Positions 1 to 10,494 of a stretch of DNA of 44,907 nucleotides are shown piece after piece. Made by a program: the position numbers and the translations under genes. Numbering within the stretch: position 1 is the first letter of the stretch; every line of letters begins with the position of its first letter. The DNA comes from Candidatus Omnitrophota bacterium (GTDB lineage Bacteria > Omnitrophota > Gorgyraeia > Tantalellales > Tantalellaceae), in NCBI GenBank assembly GCA_007135805.1, contig SLID01000045.1, positions 1-44,907 on the forward strand, given 5' to 3'. The notes under the pieces were generated by a model. The model was not told the DNA's origin, did no database searches, and worked only from the letters and a program-made list of their open reading frames with translations.

Positions 1-3
1 ACC

Positions 4-192
4 GTGAAGACGGTCGGCGAGGCGGCCAAAGGAACCACTGAGACCGCGGTGAGTCCCATTGTATCCCTATGGAGATCGCTTACAGGCAGAGGAAAGGCCA
101 GGGATGTTGTCACAGAGCCCCTGCAAAAAGGCGGACAAACCGTACATGACGCGGTAGTGGGTACGGGCGAGACCGTAAGAGGGAAAAGGTAG
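4..192 (+). CDS. small protein, possibly the 3' end of a gene truncated by the window edge
   Basis: ORF at the window edge followed by a strong terminator hairpin; no family recognised. Confidence 0.4.
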   Translation: MKTVGEAAKGTTETAVSPIVSLWRSLTGRGKARDVVTEPLQKGGQTVHDAVVGTGETVRGKR

Positions 193-217
193 TTTAAAGA
201 CGGTTACGCGACGGAAT

Positions 218-262
218 AAAAGGTCCCGGGTATACTTCGCGGTGTGTCCGGGACTTTTTTTT
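218..262 (+). terminator. rho-independent terminator
   Basis: aaaggtcccgggtatac-ttcgcg-gtgtgtccgggac followed by TTTTTTTT; ~16 bp stem including G-T pairs. Confidence 0.85.
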
Positions 263-371
263 TCGACGGCCTGCCACCATCGGCTATAAGGTGTGGGGCG
301 ACGAATTACGGTGTGTCCGAAACCCACCTAAATTCTTTACCTGGCGCTTTACATACTATATAATGTGGGGC

Positions 372-1178
372 ATGAACGCTCCAAACCAAAGGCCTATAGG
401 TATTTTCGATTCGGGGGTCGGAGGACTCACCGTCGCCGCGAGCGTCAGAAAGGCGCTTCCCTCGGAAAACATTATATATTTTGGCGATACAGCGAGGGTT
501 CCCTACGGTAATAAGTCTAGATCTACCGTGACAAGGTTTTCCGGCCAGATATCTGATTTTCTTGTCGAGAAAAACGTAAAGGCCATAGTTATAGCCTGCA
601 ATACCGCTTCAAGCTTCAGCCAGTCTTACCTGCGTAGAAACTATGACCTGCCTGTTATCGGTGTTATAAAACCCGGAGTGGAAAAAGCCGTGTCACTTTC
701 AAAGAACGGCAGGATAGGCGTCATAGGTACCGAAGCGATGGTCTCGAGCCGGGCGTATGAGAAAGAACTTTTTAAAATATCCAGTAAACACAAACTTTTC
801 CAGGAAAGTTGTCCGCTTTTTGTCCCTCTTGTCGAGAACAGGATGACCTCGGGGGAAATAACTTCCAAGATCGCTGAGAAATATCTTCGCCCGCTTAAGC
901 GACGAGGGATAGATACTCTTATCCTTGGATGTACGCATTACCCCATGCTAAGGCCCGTATTGTCTGAAATATTGGAAGGGGTTAAAATGGTCGATTCCTC
1001 TGAGGCCGTGGCCGAAGCGCTGCGGAAAGTACTTGAAGAGCGGCATCTTCTGGCCTGCGGGAAACGAAGAAAGAACAGAACGGTTTGCTATGTGAGTGAT
1101 GACCCCTTGAAATTCGGCAAAATATCCGGAATGTTCCTTAAGTGTCCTGTATCGGTGAGAAAGGTGGTGCTGGCATGA
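372..1178 (+). CDS. murI: glutamate racemase
   Basis: IGIFDSGVGGLTV, IIYFGDTARVPYG, VIACNTAS, LILGCTHYP motifs; start chosen at MNAPNQ. Confidence 0.95.
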   Translation: MNAPNQRPIGIFDSGVGGLTVAASVRKALPSENIIYFGDTARVPYGNKSRSTVTRFSGQISDFLVEKNVKAIVIACNTASSFSQSYLRRNYDLPVIGVIKPGVEKAVSLSKNGRIGVIGTEAMVSSRAYEKELFKISSKHKLFQESCPLFVPLVENRMTSGEITSKIAEKYLRPLKRRGIDTLILGCTHYPMLRPVLSEILEGVKMVDSSEAVAEALRKVLEERHLLACGKRRKNRTVCYVSDDPLKFGKISGMFLKCPVSVRKVVLA

Positions 1179-2020
1179 CGCGTAAAGTCCCGGCACGCGA
1201 GATCCAGAACAAAGTTAAAAAGCTTTTTTTTAAAGCCAATATTATGATGAGGCCGGATATAAAAAAAGCTCTGGAAAAAGCTTACGCGAAAGAGCGCTCT
1301 GTCCGGTCACGTTATATGCTGAAAATACTTCTTGATAACGCTGAAATCGCGAAAAAAGAAAAGCTGCCGCTATGCCAGGATACGGGTCTGGCGGTCATTT
1401 TCGTTGAGATGGGTTGTGACGTCCGGGTTACCGGAGGCGGGATTATGGAGGCTCTGAACCGGGGCGTGGAAGAAGCGTACACTGAGTATAATTTCCGGAA
1501 ATCAGTTGTTATGGACCCTGTCAGCCGTGAGTACCGTAATACCAATACGCCCGCGGTGGCGCATTTGAATATTGTAAAAGGCAGCGGTTTACGGATAACG
1601 GTTATGCCTAAAGGTTTCGGGAGTGAAAACAAAAGCAGAATAATGATGCTTGATCCTGTTCAGATCGGGGATGCGGTAACGGATTTTTGTGTTGAAACAG
1701 TTAAACTTGCCGGAGCGGATGCTTGTCCGCCGTACGTTCTTGGGGTTGGTGTCGGAGGTACCATGGACCTTTGCGCGCTTCTTGCCAAAAAGGCTCTGTT
1801 GAAGCCTTTGGCAAAAAGCGGGGCCGGTGGAAATTCTCTGAAACTCGGGAAGAGGATACTTAAACAGGTGAATTCCCTGGGAATAGGAGTGATGGGGCTT
1901 GGAGGAGAGTGTACGGCTCTTGGTGTTAACATTGAGATGGCCCCGACACATATAGCGGGATGTCCGGTGGCGGTGGCTTTGTCCTGCCATTCGCTTCGTT
2001 CCGCCTCTGGAATGGTATAG
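1175..2020 (+). CDS. class I fumarate hydratase, alpha subunit (FumA N-terminal/TtdA-like)
   Basis: LPLCQDTGLAVIFVEMG, MPKGFGSENKSRIMML, CPPYVLGVGVGGTMD; ATG overlaps the murI stop. Confidence 0.93.
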   Translation: MTRKVPAREIQNKVKKLFFKANIMMRPDIKKALEKAYAKERSVRSRYMLKILLDNAEIAKKEKLPLCQDTGLAVIFVEMGCDVRVTGGGIMEALNRGVEEAYTEYNFRKSVVMDPVSREYRNTNTPAVAHLNIVKGSGLRITVMPKGFGSENKSRIMMLDPVQIGDAVTDFCVETVKLAGADACPPYVLGVGVGGTMDLCALLAKKALLKPLAKSGAGGNSLKLGKRILKQVNSLGIGVMGLGGECTALGVNIEMAPTHIAGCPVAVALSCHSLRSASGMV

Positions 2021-2055
2021 AACGCTGGGCATAATTGTCTGTTACATTAATTACA

Positions 2056-2583
2056 ATGAAGAAAATTACGGCGCCATTGACCGGAAAACAGATAAGAAGC
2101 CTTAAAGCGGGAGAGCTGGTCTTTCTTTCGGGTATAATTTACACCGCGAGAGACCAGGCGCATCTTCGCTTGAAGAGAGATATCGGCAAAAATCGGAAAA
2201 CGCCCTTAGATCTGAAGGGCCAGGTCATTTATTACTGCGGTCCCACGCCTTCGGGCAAAAGAGCGATCGGCTCCTGCGGTCCCACCACCTCGGGACGAAT
2301 GGACGGGTCTACCCCTCAAATGCTTGAAGCCGGGGTCAGGGGTCTGATAGGAAAAGGCAGGCGCTCGGAGCCGGTAAGGAAGGCGATAAAGAAACACGGC
2401 GCGGTATATTTTCTGGCCCCGGCGGGGGCCGGGGCATATATTTCCGGCTGTGTGATAGATTCCAGAGCTGTGGCTTATGAAGAGCTGGGTCCCGAAGCCG
2501 TGTACCGCCTGGAGGTCAGGGATCTTCCCCTGATAGTGGGAATAGATTACGGGGGAAAGGATCTGTATTCCAGATCGATCTAA
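2056..2583 (+). CDS. class I fumarate hydratase, beta subunit (FumA C-terminal/TtdB-like)
   Basis: GKQIRSLKAGELVFLSGIIYTARDQAH, YYCGPTP, GPTTSGRMD, IGKGRRSEPV. Confidence 0.93.
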   Translation: MKKITAPLTGKQIRSLKAGELVFLSGIIYTARDQAHLRLKRDIGKNRKTPLDLKGQVIYYCGPTPSGKRAIGSCGPTTSGRMDGSTPQMLEAGVRGLIGKGRRSEPVRKAIKKHGAVYFLAPAGAGAYISGCVIDSRAVAYEELGPEAVYRLEVRDLPLIVGIDYGGKDLYSRSI

Positions 2584-2714
2584 AAATGAGTTAAGCCGGG
2601 TGCCGGCAGTATCGCAAACCGGGCCGGGGCACACGTTCAAAAATTCGTGACCGTCAGGCGGGGAATGTGGTAAACTTAAAACATTGAATACCGGCGATAA
2701 AAAGAGAGGGAATA

Positions 2715-3443
2715 ATGAGACAGGATGGAAGAATGCCCAACGGTATGCGCAAGATCAACATAATACCGGATTTTATGGAGTATGCTGAAGGCTCCTGCCT
2801 TTTCGAGGCCGGCAAGACTAAAGTTGTCTGTACGGCGAGTGTTGAGGATGGGGTTCCCCCTTTTCTCAGGGGAAAGGGGGTAGGGTGGATAACGTCGGAA
2901 TACGCTATGCTCCCGAGATCCTGCCAGAAAAGGGTCCAAAGAGAATCCACCCGGGGCAGATCCGGCGGGAGGACCCATGAGATACAAAGGCTGATAGGAA
3001 GGTCCATGCGAAGTGTGGCCGATATGAACGCGCTGGGTGAAAGGACCATATGGATCGACTGCGATGTCATACAGGCGGACGGAGGCACCAGATGCGTCGC
3101 TATTAACGGAAGTTTCGTGGCTCTTTGCCTGGCTCTCAACAAACTCAAGAAAGACAAAGTGTTCAATGAGCTTCCGGTAAGTAATTTTGTGGCGGCTGTA
3201 AGTGTCGGAATAGTCGGCGGAGTGGAGTGTCTGGATCTCAACTATGAGGAAGATTCTACGGCCGACGTTGATATGAACGTCGTTATGACAGATGACGGGG
3301 AAATGGTTGAGGTGCAGGGTACCGCGGAAAAAGAACCGTTCAGTCGTGAGAAAATGGACGCCATGCTCGTTCTGGCGGAAAAAGGCATAAACGGGATAGT
3401 GGAAAAACAGAAAGATACACTGCGAGGAGCCGGTGTTATATGA
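2715..3443 (+). CDS. rph: ribonuclease PH
   Basis: MRQDGRMPNGMRKI, GKTKVVCTASVEDGVPPFLRGKGVGWITSEYAMLPR, VDMNVVMTDDGEMVEVQGTAE. Confidence 0.96.
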   Translation: MRQDGRMPNGMRKINIIPDFMEYAEGSCLFEAGKTKVVCTASVEDGVPPFLRGKGVGWITSEYAMLPRSCQKRVQRESTRGRSGGRTHEIQRLIGRSMRSVADMNALGERTIWIDCDVIQADGGTRCVAINGSFVALCLALNKLKKDKVFNELPVSNFVAAVSVGIVGGVECLDLNYEEDSTADVDMNVVMTDDGEMVEVQGTAEKEPFSREKMDAMLVLAEKGINGIVEKQKDTLRGAGVI

Positions 3444-4045
3444 ATCTTTTATTAGCTACCCACAATACCAATAAGCGAAAAGAGCTGAAAGCTTTGCTGG
3501 AAGATTTCAAGGACGTCAAGATCATGATACTTGACGACTTGAAGGTGGAACCGCCCATAATTGTTGAGGACGGTAAGACCTTCAGGCAGAACGCGGTAAA
3601 AAAGGCGCTTACGCTTTCACGTTTTTTTGACGGTCTGGTCCTGGCCGATGACTCCGGACTTGAGATAAGCGCGCTGGGCGGGAAACCGGGTGTGCGTTCC
3701 GCCAGGTTCGCGCGAGCCAAAGCCACTGACCAGGAAAACAACCAGAAAGTCCTCAAATTGCTTGCCAGTATACCCGAAAACAACCGGTCAGCGCGTTTTG
3801 TATGCTATCTGGCGCTTGCCTCGGGAGGAAAACTGCTTGAGACCTTTGAGGGGGAGGCAAAGGGTGTTATACTAGAGACCCCCCGCGGAAAGAGAGGGTT
3901 CGGGTATGACCCGCTCTTTCTGCCCAAAGGAAAAGATAAAAGTTTCGCTGAAATGCCCGCCTCGGAGAAGAACAAGATAAGCCATCGCGCCCGAGCTCTC
4001 AAAAAGATGAGGTCCGCTCTTAAAAAGCACCTTAGGCAAAGATAA
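3440..4045 (+). CDS. rdgB: XTP/dITP diphosphatase (RdgB/HAM1 family)
   Basis: LLLATHNTNKRKELKALL, LADDSGLEISALGGKPGVRSARFA, GFGYDPLFLP. Confidence 0.94.
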   Translation: MNLLLATHNTNKRKELKALLEDFKDVKIMILDDLKVEPPIIVEDGKTFRQNAVKKALTLSRFFDGLVLADDSGLEISALGGKPGVRSARFARAKATDQENNQKVLKLLASIPENNRSARFVCYLALASGGKLLETFEGEAKGVILETPRGKRGFGYDPLFLPKGKDKSFAEMPASEKNKISHRARALKKMRSALKKHLRQR

Positions 4046-4074
4046 AGTGAACCAACCGGAGAAAGCCGTTGCCG

Positions 4075-7000
4075 TTACAAAGATCTTAGTATGGCGGCCT
4101 TAGCCATATAATCCTCTCTTATTTTGTTATGGTCTCTGGGGAGTACTGGGGGCAGAAATATCTCGAACCGCCTTGACAGGAAAAATTTAACGGGATCTTT
4201 TTCCGCCAGTTCCAGAAGGGAATCGGCTATGGCCTGTACGTCGGAACGGTCGGAGATCATCGCTATGGTCTGGGCGACTGTGCTTACCGCCCTGAAGTAA
4301 TCCCGGTTTGCCCGGGTGAGGGTATCATGCCTGCTGTGCGATATCACCTTGGAAAGATTAAGACGCGCTATACCATGGAGGGCGGCTTCGTTGAAAGGCA
4401 TTGCCAGTACGGCGGGACTTATGCCTTCACCCCGTTCCAGGAGGTCGTTTATCACATCCACCATGGCCGTCTCTGAGAGAAAAGACGTTACGGAATCAAA
4501 GTCTGTTCCAAGCATCCTGTTTATCTGTTCAAGCAGAGAAGAGTCCGTATCCAATTCCGCGAGGACAGTGCTGCTTATAGAGCATTGTATCCTGTGCTGT
4601 TCCGCGCCTTCGGCTGCCGCGGCGGCTATCCCCAGTATAGATGCGCGCGCCTTTCGGGTGCCGATCGATTGGGTAAGAGCGGTATTTTCGCTGAGGTTCC
4701 ATCTTTCGACCATGTTTCTCAACGCGCTTGAGGATCGCGACACGGGTGAGGCGAGAGTAAGCTCATGCGCGGTCGTTCCGTCCTCGAGGGAAGGAGTAGC
4801 CCCGATAACGAAAATATGCGACTTCTCGCCAAAGAAAATATCCTGGTAACAGCTTTTTATGGTTTGTCTCGCGCCAGCTTCGAAAGACAGCAGTTTTTCA
4901 GCGGGGTTTGCCAAGTCTTTGCCGTGTTTTTCCACGCCTTGTTCTACCATGACGGTGCCTTTTGCCGAGACGCGCGGCGCTGGTCCTCTAATGGCCGCCG
5001 TTTCGGGGAAGTCCTCGGCGGAGGTTCTCTGAAACAGATCTCTCGCCGACAGCATGGGGCCCATGTATCGGCGTATACGCGTGGTGTTACCGGCATGTAT
5101 TTCCGCTATCATCCCCGTTATATGCGCTTCAGCGCTGTCAATTAATTCTCGTTCTCCGCGCGCTATCTCTTCATGCTGGACTTGCAGAGAATAAGCCGAG
5201 GCGATCTCGTGCAGCAAGATACGCCCGGTGATAGCGTAGCGCTCTTCATTTGAAAGGGGAGCGGCCGAGGCTTCAATAAACGCGGCATATACCGCGGGAT
5301 CTGGTTCTGTGGGTAATCCTGTTTGACGTATCAGTTTCTTCATGGCTTCGACTCTTTCGGAGGGGTCAGTCATATCGCTTATCGCAAGTATTTCGTTGAC
5401 CGCTGTCCAGTTTATACTGATCCTTTTTCCGTCCGGGGAAACTGACGCGATATCGCCGGCTCCCCGGAGGCGGGACATCTTTATGCCGCGCCCGTTTATG
5501 GAAATATCTTCTCTGATGGGTTCAGCTTTCCCGTCTCGGTTTATCCTGAAATTGAGTTCTTTAAGTCCCACTCCGCCGCTTATGATAGAAGAGGCTACCT
5601 CTCCGGCTTTTTCTATGTATCTGCCAAGGTCGCCGGAAAGCACGGAGGCGGGAGTTCCTGTAAAATTGTCACCGCCTATCCAGGAAGTCGCAAATGATTT
5701 TGAGTCTTCTTCCTCTACCGGTATGGCCTCGGGTATGGGTTCGGGTTTTTCAGCGGCAAGCTGTTGGACCAACTCAAGAAAACGGGAAATGTCATCAGAT
5801 TTGTGTCTCCAGTAATCTTGAAGCTCTTCGGCTTTTTTCAGTTCTTTTTCGGCTTTTTCTTTTTTCGCGAGGAGTTCCGTTAGGGCTGCCCGGTTTTCCT
5901 CAAGTTCTTCTATATATTTGTTAAGTTCCCTTTTTGTATGTTCTTCCTGTTTCGTGAAGTCTTCGAGCTTCGCTTCCGCGACTTCCAGGTTTATGTCGAG
6001 GCTGGACGCTGTCATATCAATTGAGGATGTTCTGGATTCTGAGCTCTTCAATCCCCTGGTTCTTTTCGCTTCTCTGAGTGTTCTCAGTTTCTTGAAAGTT
6101 TCACTTTGATCATCACGAATGGATACAAGGACCTTTTCAGTTTTTTTGATCATATTTTCAAGATGTTTTATCTTTTTTTCTAAAAGAGGTTCTTTTTCTT
6201 CGAATGTTTTCCTGACAACCTCGAAGTTTTCTCTTCTGTCAAAAGTTTCGTGTAGATTCGCCATGAATTTGTGTATGATATTGTTATACTCCTCAGAGGT
6301 CTCTTCCACCAGGGGAGTATAATCCTCTGTCTGATGGGCCCGGGCAAGCTTCACCATATTTTTGACCAATGCCAGGTCCCTGCCGTTCTTTATCATCCTG
6401 TGTCCCATGCCTTTTGTAGAGAACCACATCCACGCTCTTGTGCTGAAGGGCTGGAATCCGTGGACCAGTTCGTCATAGATCACTTCCAGGGAGAACTTGT
6501 CCTGCGCCTTGAGGTAAGTAAAAAGGTCTCTATCGTCCAGGCTTCGTAACGCCGTGTACATATCTTTGTTCATCTGGTAGAAGTGAGAGTATCCGGGAGT
6601 CGCCGCTCTTATGATATCGGGGATGAGAAGTTTATCCTGGAACTTTTCCGTAAGAACGGCGGTCTCGAAATCTATTATGTAAACCTCGTTGTTCTTTATG
6701 TCTACCAGGATATTATCGGGTTTAAGGTCACGATGGGTCACCCCGGCCGCGTGAAGCTTTCTGACTGTTTCGCGCATCTTGTCGCTCCAGGAGGAAAGTA
6801 TCTTTTTCTTCTCCTCTTCGGATTTTCCGGAGAATACCTCGTCCAGGTCCTGTTTTATTTTTTCAAGTTCAGCGTCGAGCCTGGCTAATTCTTCGCTTGT
6901 GGCGACATGCGGAGCATCGTGAAGGTCGGGGTAAAGTACGTGTAGTATTTTGCTGAGAGTGAACCCTCCTTGAACCGTGGGAGAGGATGTGAAAAGGCCC

Positions 7001-10000
7001 TTGTCTTTGACCGTGAAGAAAGCGTTTATTATGTTATTTATTGTTTCAAAGTCTTTTTCTTTCCAGGCCTTGTTGAGCTTTTCCCCTTGTTTTTCATGTC
7101 CGATAGCTTCAAGGAACCCTACGGGGTCGTGAGGGCAGACAGATGTTATGCCTTTTTTTCGGGCGTAACCGCTTATTACCCACTCCTTTATCCAGTTTGA
7201 GATAGCTGTTGTGTCGTCCGGGAATTCGCCGAATTTGATAACCCATGCGGGAATCTGTTTTTTTCTTTCGGCGCTTTTTTTCCGCAAAGGCATATCAATA
7301 TCGAAGATATCGTCCTTATGTATCTTTTTTGTTTCTTCCGGCTCTTGTTCCCGTAGGTCAAGTGTTACTCCGAATATTCTGTGCGCCGCTCTTCCGCGAA
7401 TTCCTGTCCTGAAATTTGTGTCATCCGAGATAGCTAGATCACGCAAGCTGCGTTGAGTGAGAAGCTTGAGGAAAGGTTTCAGTTCGGTCACTTGCTGCCG
7501 GAGAGGACGCAGGGACATCTTTTGGGCTATTCTGTAGGGTAAAGGTTTTGACGGCTTCCTGCCGTAAAGGCCTGTGTAGGGTACATATTTGGGTACATGT
7601 TTGTGATGGTCGTCCGGCTGTATCCGGGCGAGGCCTGTTTCATTCGGTATCACTATGATCCCGGAATTGTATGCCCCGAAACGGTATCCGAGTCTTCCGG
7701 AAGCCACTGTGTTGGGGATTTTGTAAAGCTGGTCGCTTGTTGTGCCGTCTTCCGAAAAATTGGTTTGCATTTTGAACCAGCGGTTTACTCTCAGAAAGTG
7801 TTCCAGGTCCCTCAGGATTTCGTCTATCTTGTTCTGGTCCTGTATCGGCTGGCCGTCGGATTCTACCAGCCATATTACGAAGGATTTTCCTTCCTGATCG
7901 TATGTGTACTGCTCGTTCGCTGTTACTATTTTCTGCTGGGCGAGGTTAGCTATCTTGTATGGAAGGCCTTTTTCATTAAGTTTTTGTATGGCCTGCTCAA
8001 GCAGCTCCGGTATCATATTGCCTTCGTCGTCAGTGGCGTCGATATGCAGTTTGATGCCTTGCGCTATCTGGTTGTTTTCGCGCCAGAGATCCCTGAAGTT
8101 AGCAAGTTCCTCTGATTCATACCAGGACCCGTTTTGGGACATTTTCAGATGGTTGTTTCGCATGATCCTGGCGATCGACGCGAAACCTTCGGCGTAATCA
8201 CGAGGTATATTTTTCCGGTGTTCGGCAGACATTTCCCAGAGAGCTATTCGGTGTTTATCCGCCGACTCGAAAAGGCGCCGCGCTTCATATAGGTCCCCGT
8301 TTATGAGTAGTTCTGTTATCCTGCTTACGGTCTCATGGTTCTGCGCGAAACCCGCTATTATTCCGTGTACCATAGCGTTGAGTGCCTCGCTTCCGGAAAT
8401 ATCCGAACGGATGGAAACACCCCGTCCTCCTGCGTGTTCTTTGCGGCGTGTTTCCAGAAGGCCTGTGGACCTTTTTATTCCTATTGGATCCCCCGCGAGG
8501 TTTTTCCCCAACTGCAGGTTAATGATCTGAGCGTGTATCTCGGGAGAGTCGCTTATCTGCAGGGCAGTTCCGATCGCCGCGTCCATTTCGTCGTCGGTGA
8601 CCTCGAAAAACTCTCCGCGCGATATTCTTCGGTCAATATATTTTTCATGTGTCTCATATAACAATTCCCGGACGGTCATATGCCGGACATTTTCATGACC
8701 TTCGCCGAAGTGGATGGGGGAGGCGTTTTCAGGGGTGACCACAAGAGAGACGCCGCTAGCGACTTCACCGGCTATATAGGCGCTGACCTCGAACATCTCA
8801 AGATTTGAGGAATCGATCACGCCGGCTATTGGAGCCAGACGGCTGGGTATCTGCAAAGAATATACTAGTGGAAACATCCCGCCAGATATAGGAAGCTCCC
8901 GGCCCTCCAGGATCTCGAAATAAGGAGAATTGTAACCCTCGCTGTTCCTGAAAAAAGGCATCACGGTGATATACGCTATGCCTTCACGGCGAAAGATCCG
9001 GTTAAGATTTTTGGTATGAAATCCCCCCGTTACGAGCGCCGCGGTCCCGGTATCGTAGGGAAAACGCAAATTCCTTATGAAGGCCTCATCCCGTTCCAGC
9101 GAATATTCGTAAAAAGACGCCGCTTTCCGGATCAACTCGTCTGTTTTTAACGCGTCAATATCGGAGTTCTTGAAAATGCCATGCGTATGTAAAATATCCT
9201 TTAAAAGCTTCTTGGCGTTATGGAAAGAAAGTGCCGAAGAATTTTCCTTGTAAAAAGCGTATTCCTGAGGGGTTATAGCCGCGGAAAGGATACCCTCGAT
9301 CATACGCAGACCCTTACAAAAGAACAGAAGCTCTCTCTGGATATCGTTATCGGCAAAAATATCAGCCACGGTTTCTTCAAGAGCTGTCATCTCATCCATT
9401 ATGGCTATTTCGTTTATGTCAGCGTACCTGGCCGCGTAAGTGATGTATTTAGAGAGTTGTGGAAAGTTTTCCAGGGATGGGTCCATAAGCTTGGCCCGGT
9501 TCGAAAGGTAAATATAAAAATCAGCCGCCGATATGCTGCCCTGTCTGAAGAACAAGGCCAGACTTTCCAGTTCTGTAAGGTCTTCCCGGGGAAGATGCCC
9601 GTAAAGACGGGTCATTAAGGCACTTCGTTCAAGGTTGGCTTGCTTGAAATCTATTATTTCTTCGTCGGCCATCGTTATAGCGAGGGTCAGTACATTGGGA
9701 TAGCCGCTGAGATCAATTCCAGATTCCTCGGCCGCCGATACCAAGTGGGACAGATGATCACGAAGTTCTTTTTTTTCGTTCCGGTAAAGTTGGATTTTCC
9801 GATCGAGGTCGAGAAGTTTTTGTGTAAATACAAGCTTTTTCGCCTTCTCGAGATACGTTCTCAGCTTTGCCAAAGAGCTAAAAACCTCGTCGCGGTACTT
9901 TCGGGCGTTCATATACGCCATAAGGTTCTTTCTGTACAGTACAGGGTCTTCCACTCCCCAGAGAAAAAATTCCTTGTCAGTTATGCCGGCGTATTCCGCT

Positions 10001-10494
10001 CCGTTAAGCGTGCCCCTTTTAACAAGTATGTCGGCGGCTTTTTCGCGCGCCTCAAAGCTGGCGAGATGGTCGAAAATTGAAGTGTCATACTTCCCGCAAC
10101 CGCCCTCTACATTTACATGCGTTATTCCGTAGTTTTCCTTGAGGTAGGAAAGGATGTCGGCCACGGAAAGCTGGGCGTCGTAATTACAGTGGGCGTCCTG
10201 GATGTGTACAACGGTGAAACCTGTCCGGGATCCGTCCTCAGGCTCCCAGCGGTCTGTTATAAGTCCCATTGAGCGCGGTACATTTATAGTGGTTGCGGTC
10301 TCCGTAGCCTTCGCGTCGGAATGGGCAAACTTCTCCGAGGCGGAAAGGTTCGATACGGCGGTGCCCGAAATCAGCAGGGTGGAGCAGAGCGCGACAGACA
10401 AAACCTTTCTTGCCGTTTTGAGTACCCGGTATGGGAAACGATGGGCAAACACAATGATATGCTTGCATATCAAACTTTTTTCTACACTAATCAT
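4075..10494 (-). CDS. 2139-aa exported multidomain protein with a kinase-like motif region and a coiled coil
   Basis: Single uninterrupted ORF; N-terminal hydrophobic signal-like segment (VLSVALCSTLLISGTAVSNLSAS); HIQDAHCNYDAQ / VEGGCGKYD / LVTGGFHTKNL reminiscent of a ChaN/TraB-like fold (weak); HRDLKPDNILVDIKNNEVYIIDFE; long charged coiled coil at ~5790-6215. Confidence 0.75.
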   Translation of the reverse strand: MISVEKSLICKHIIVFAHRFPYRVLKTARKVLSVALCSTLLISGTAVSNLSASEKFAHSDAKATETATTINVPRSMGLITDRWEPEDGSRTGFTVVHIQDAHCNYDAQLSVADILSYLKENYGITHVNVEGGCGKYDTSIFDHLASFEAREKAADILVKRGTLNGAEYAGITDKEFFLWGVEDPVLYRKNLMAYMNARKYRDEVFSSLAKLRTYLEKAKKLVFTQKLLDLDRKIQLYRNEKKELRDHLSHLVSAAEESGIDLSGYPNVLTLAITMADEEIIDFKQANLERSALMTRLYGHLPREDLTELESLALFFRQGSISAADFYIYLSNRAKLMDPSLENFPQLSKYITYAARYADINEIAIMDEMTALEETVADIFADNDIQRELLFFCKGLRMIEGILSAAITPQEYAFYKENSSALSFHNAKKLLKDILHTHGIFKNSDIDALKTDELIRKAASFYEYSLERDEAFIRNLRFPYDTGTAALVTGGFHTKNLNRIFRREGIAYITVMPFFRNSEGYNSPYFEILEGRELPISGGMFPLVYSLQIPSRLAPIAGVIDSSNLEMFEVSAYIAGEVASGVSLVVTPENASPIHFGEGHENVRHMTVRELLYETHEKYIDRRISRGEFFEVTDDEMDAAIGTALQISDSPEIHAQIINLQLGKNLAGDPIGIKRSTGLLETRRKEHAGGRGVSIRSDISGSEALNAMVHGIIAGFAQNHETVSRITELLINGDLYEARRLFESADKHRIALWEMSAEHRKNIPRDYAEGFASIARIMRNNHLKMSQNGSWYESEELANFRDLWRENNQIAQGIKLHIDATDDEGNMIPELLEQAIQKLNEKGLPYKIANLAQQKIVTANEQYTYDQEGKSFVIWLVESDGQPIQDQNKIDEILRDLEHFLRVNRWFKMQTNFSEDGTTSDQLYKIPNTVASGRLGYRFGAYNSGIIVIPNETGLARIQPDDHHKHVPKYVPYTGLYGRKPSKPLPYRIAQKMSLRPLRQQVTELKPFLKLLTQRSLRDLAISDDTNFRTGIRGRAAHRIFGVTLDLREQEPEETKKIHKDDIFDIDMPLRKKSAERKKQIPAWVIKFGEFPDDTTAISNWIKEWVISGYARKKGITSVCPHDPVGFLEAIGHEKQGEKLNKAWKEKDFETINNIINAFFTVKDKGLFTSSPTVQGGFTLSKILHVLYPDLHDAPHVATSEELARLDAELEKIKQDLDEVFSGKSEEEKKKILSSWSDKMRETVRKLHAAGVTHRDLKPDNILVDIKNNEVYIIDFETAVLTEKFQDKLLIPDIIRAATPGYSHFYQMNKDMYTALRSLDDRDLFTYLKAQDKFSLEVIYDELVHGFQPFSTRAWMWFSTKGMGHRMIKNGRDLALVKNMVKLARAHQTEDYTPLVEETSEEYNNIIHKFMANLHETFDRRENFEVVRKTFEEKEPLLEKKIKHLENMIKKTEKVLVSIRDDQSETFKKLRTLREAKRTRGLKSSESRTSSIDMTASSLDINLEVAEAKLEDFTKQEEHTKRELNKYIEELEENRAALTELLAKKEKAEKELKKAEELQDYWRHKSDDISRFLELVQQLAAEKPEPIPEAIPVEEEDSKSFATSWIGGDNFTGTPASVLSGDLGRYIEKAGEVASSIISGGVGLKELNFRINRDGKAEPIREDISINGRGIKMSRLRGAGDIASVSPDGKRISINWTAVNEILAISDMTDPSERVEAMKKLIRQTGLPTEPDPAVYAAFIEASAAPLSNEERYAITGRILLHEIASAYSLQVQHEEIARGERELIDSAEAHITGMIAEIHAGNTTRIRRYMGPMLSARDLFQRTSAEDFPETAAIRGPAPRVSAKGTVMVEQGVEKHGKDLANPAEKLLSFEAGARQTIKSCYQDIFFGEKSHIFVIGATPSLEDGTTAHELTLASPVSRSSSALRNMVERWNLSENTALTQSIGTRKARASILGIAAAAAEGAEQHRIQCSISSTVLAELDTDSSLLEQINRMLGTDFDSVTSFLSETAMVDVINDLLERGEGISPAVLAMPFNEAALHGIARLNLSKVISHSRHDTLTRANRDYFRAVSTVAQTIAMISDRSDVQAIADSLLELAEKDPVKFFLSRRFEIFLPPVLPRDHNKIREDYMAKAAILRSL

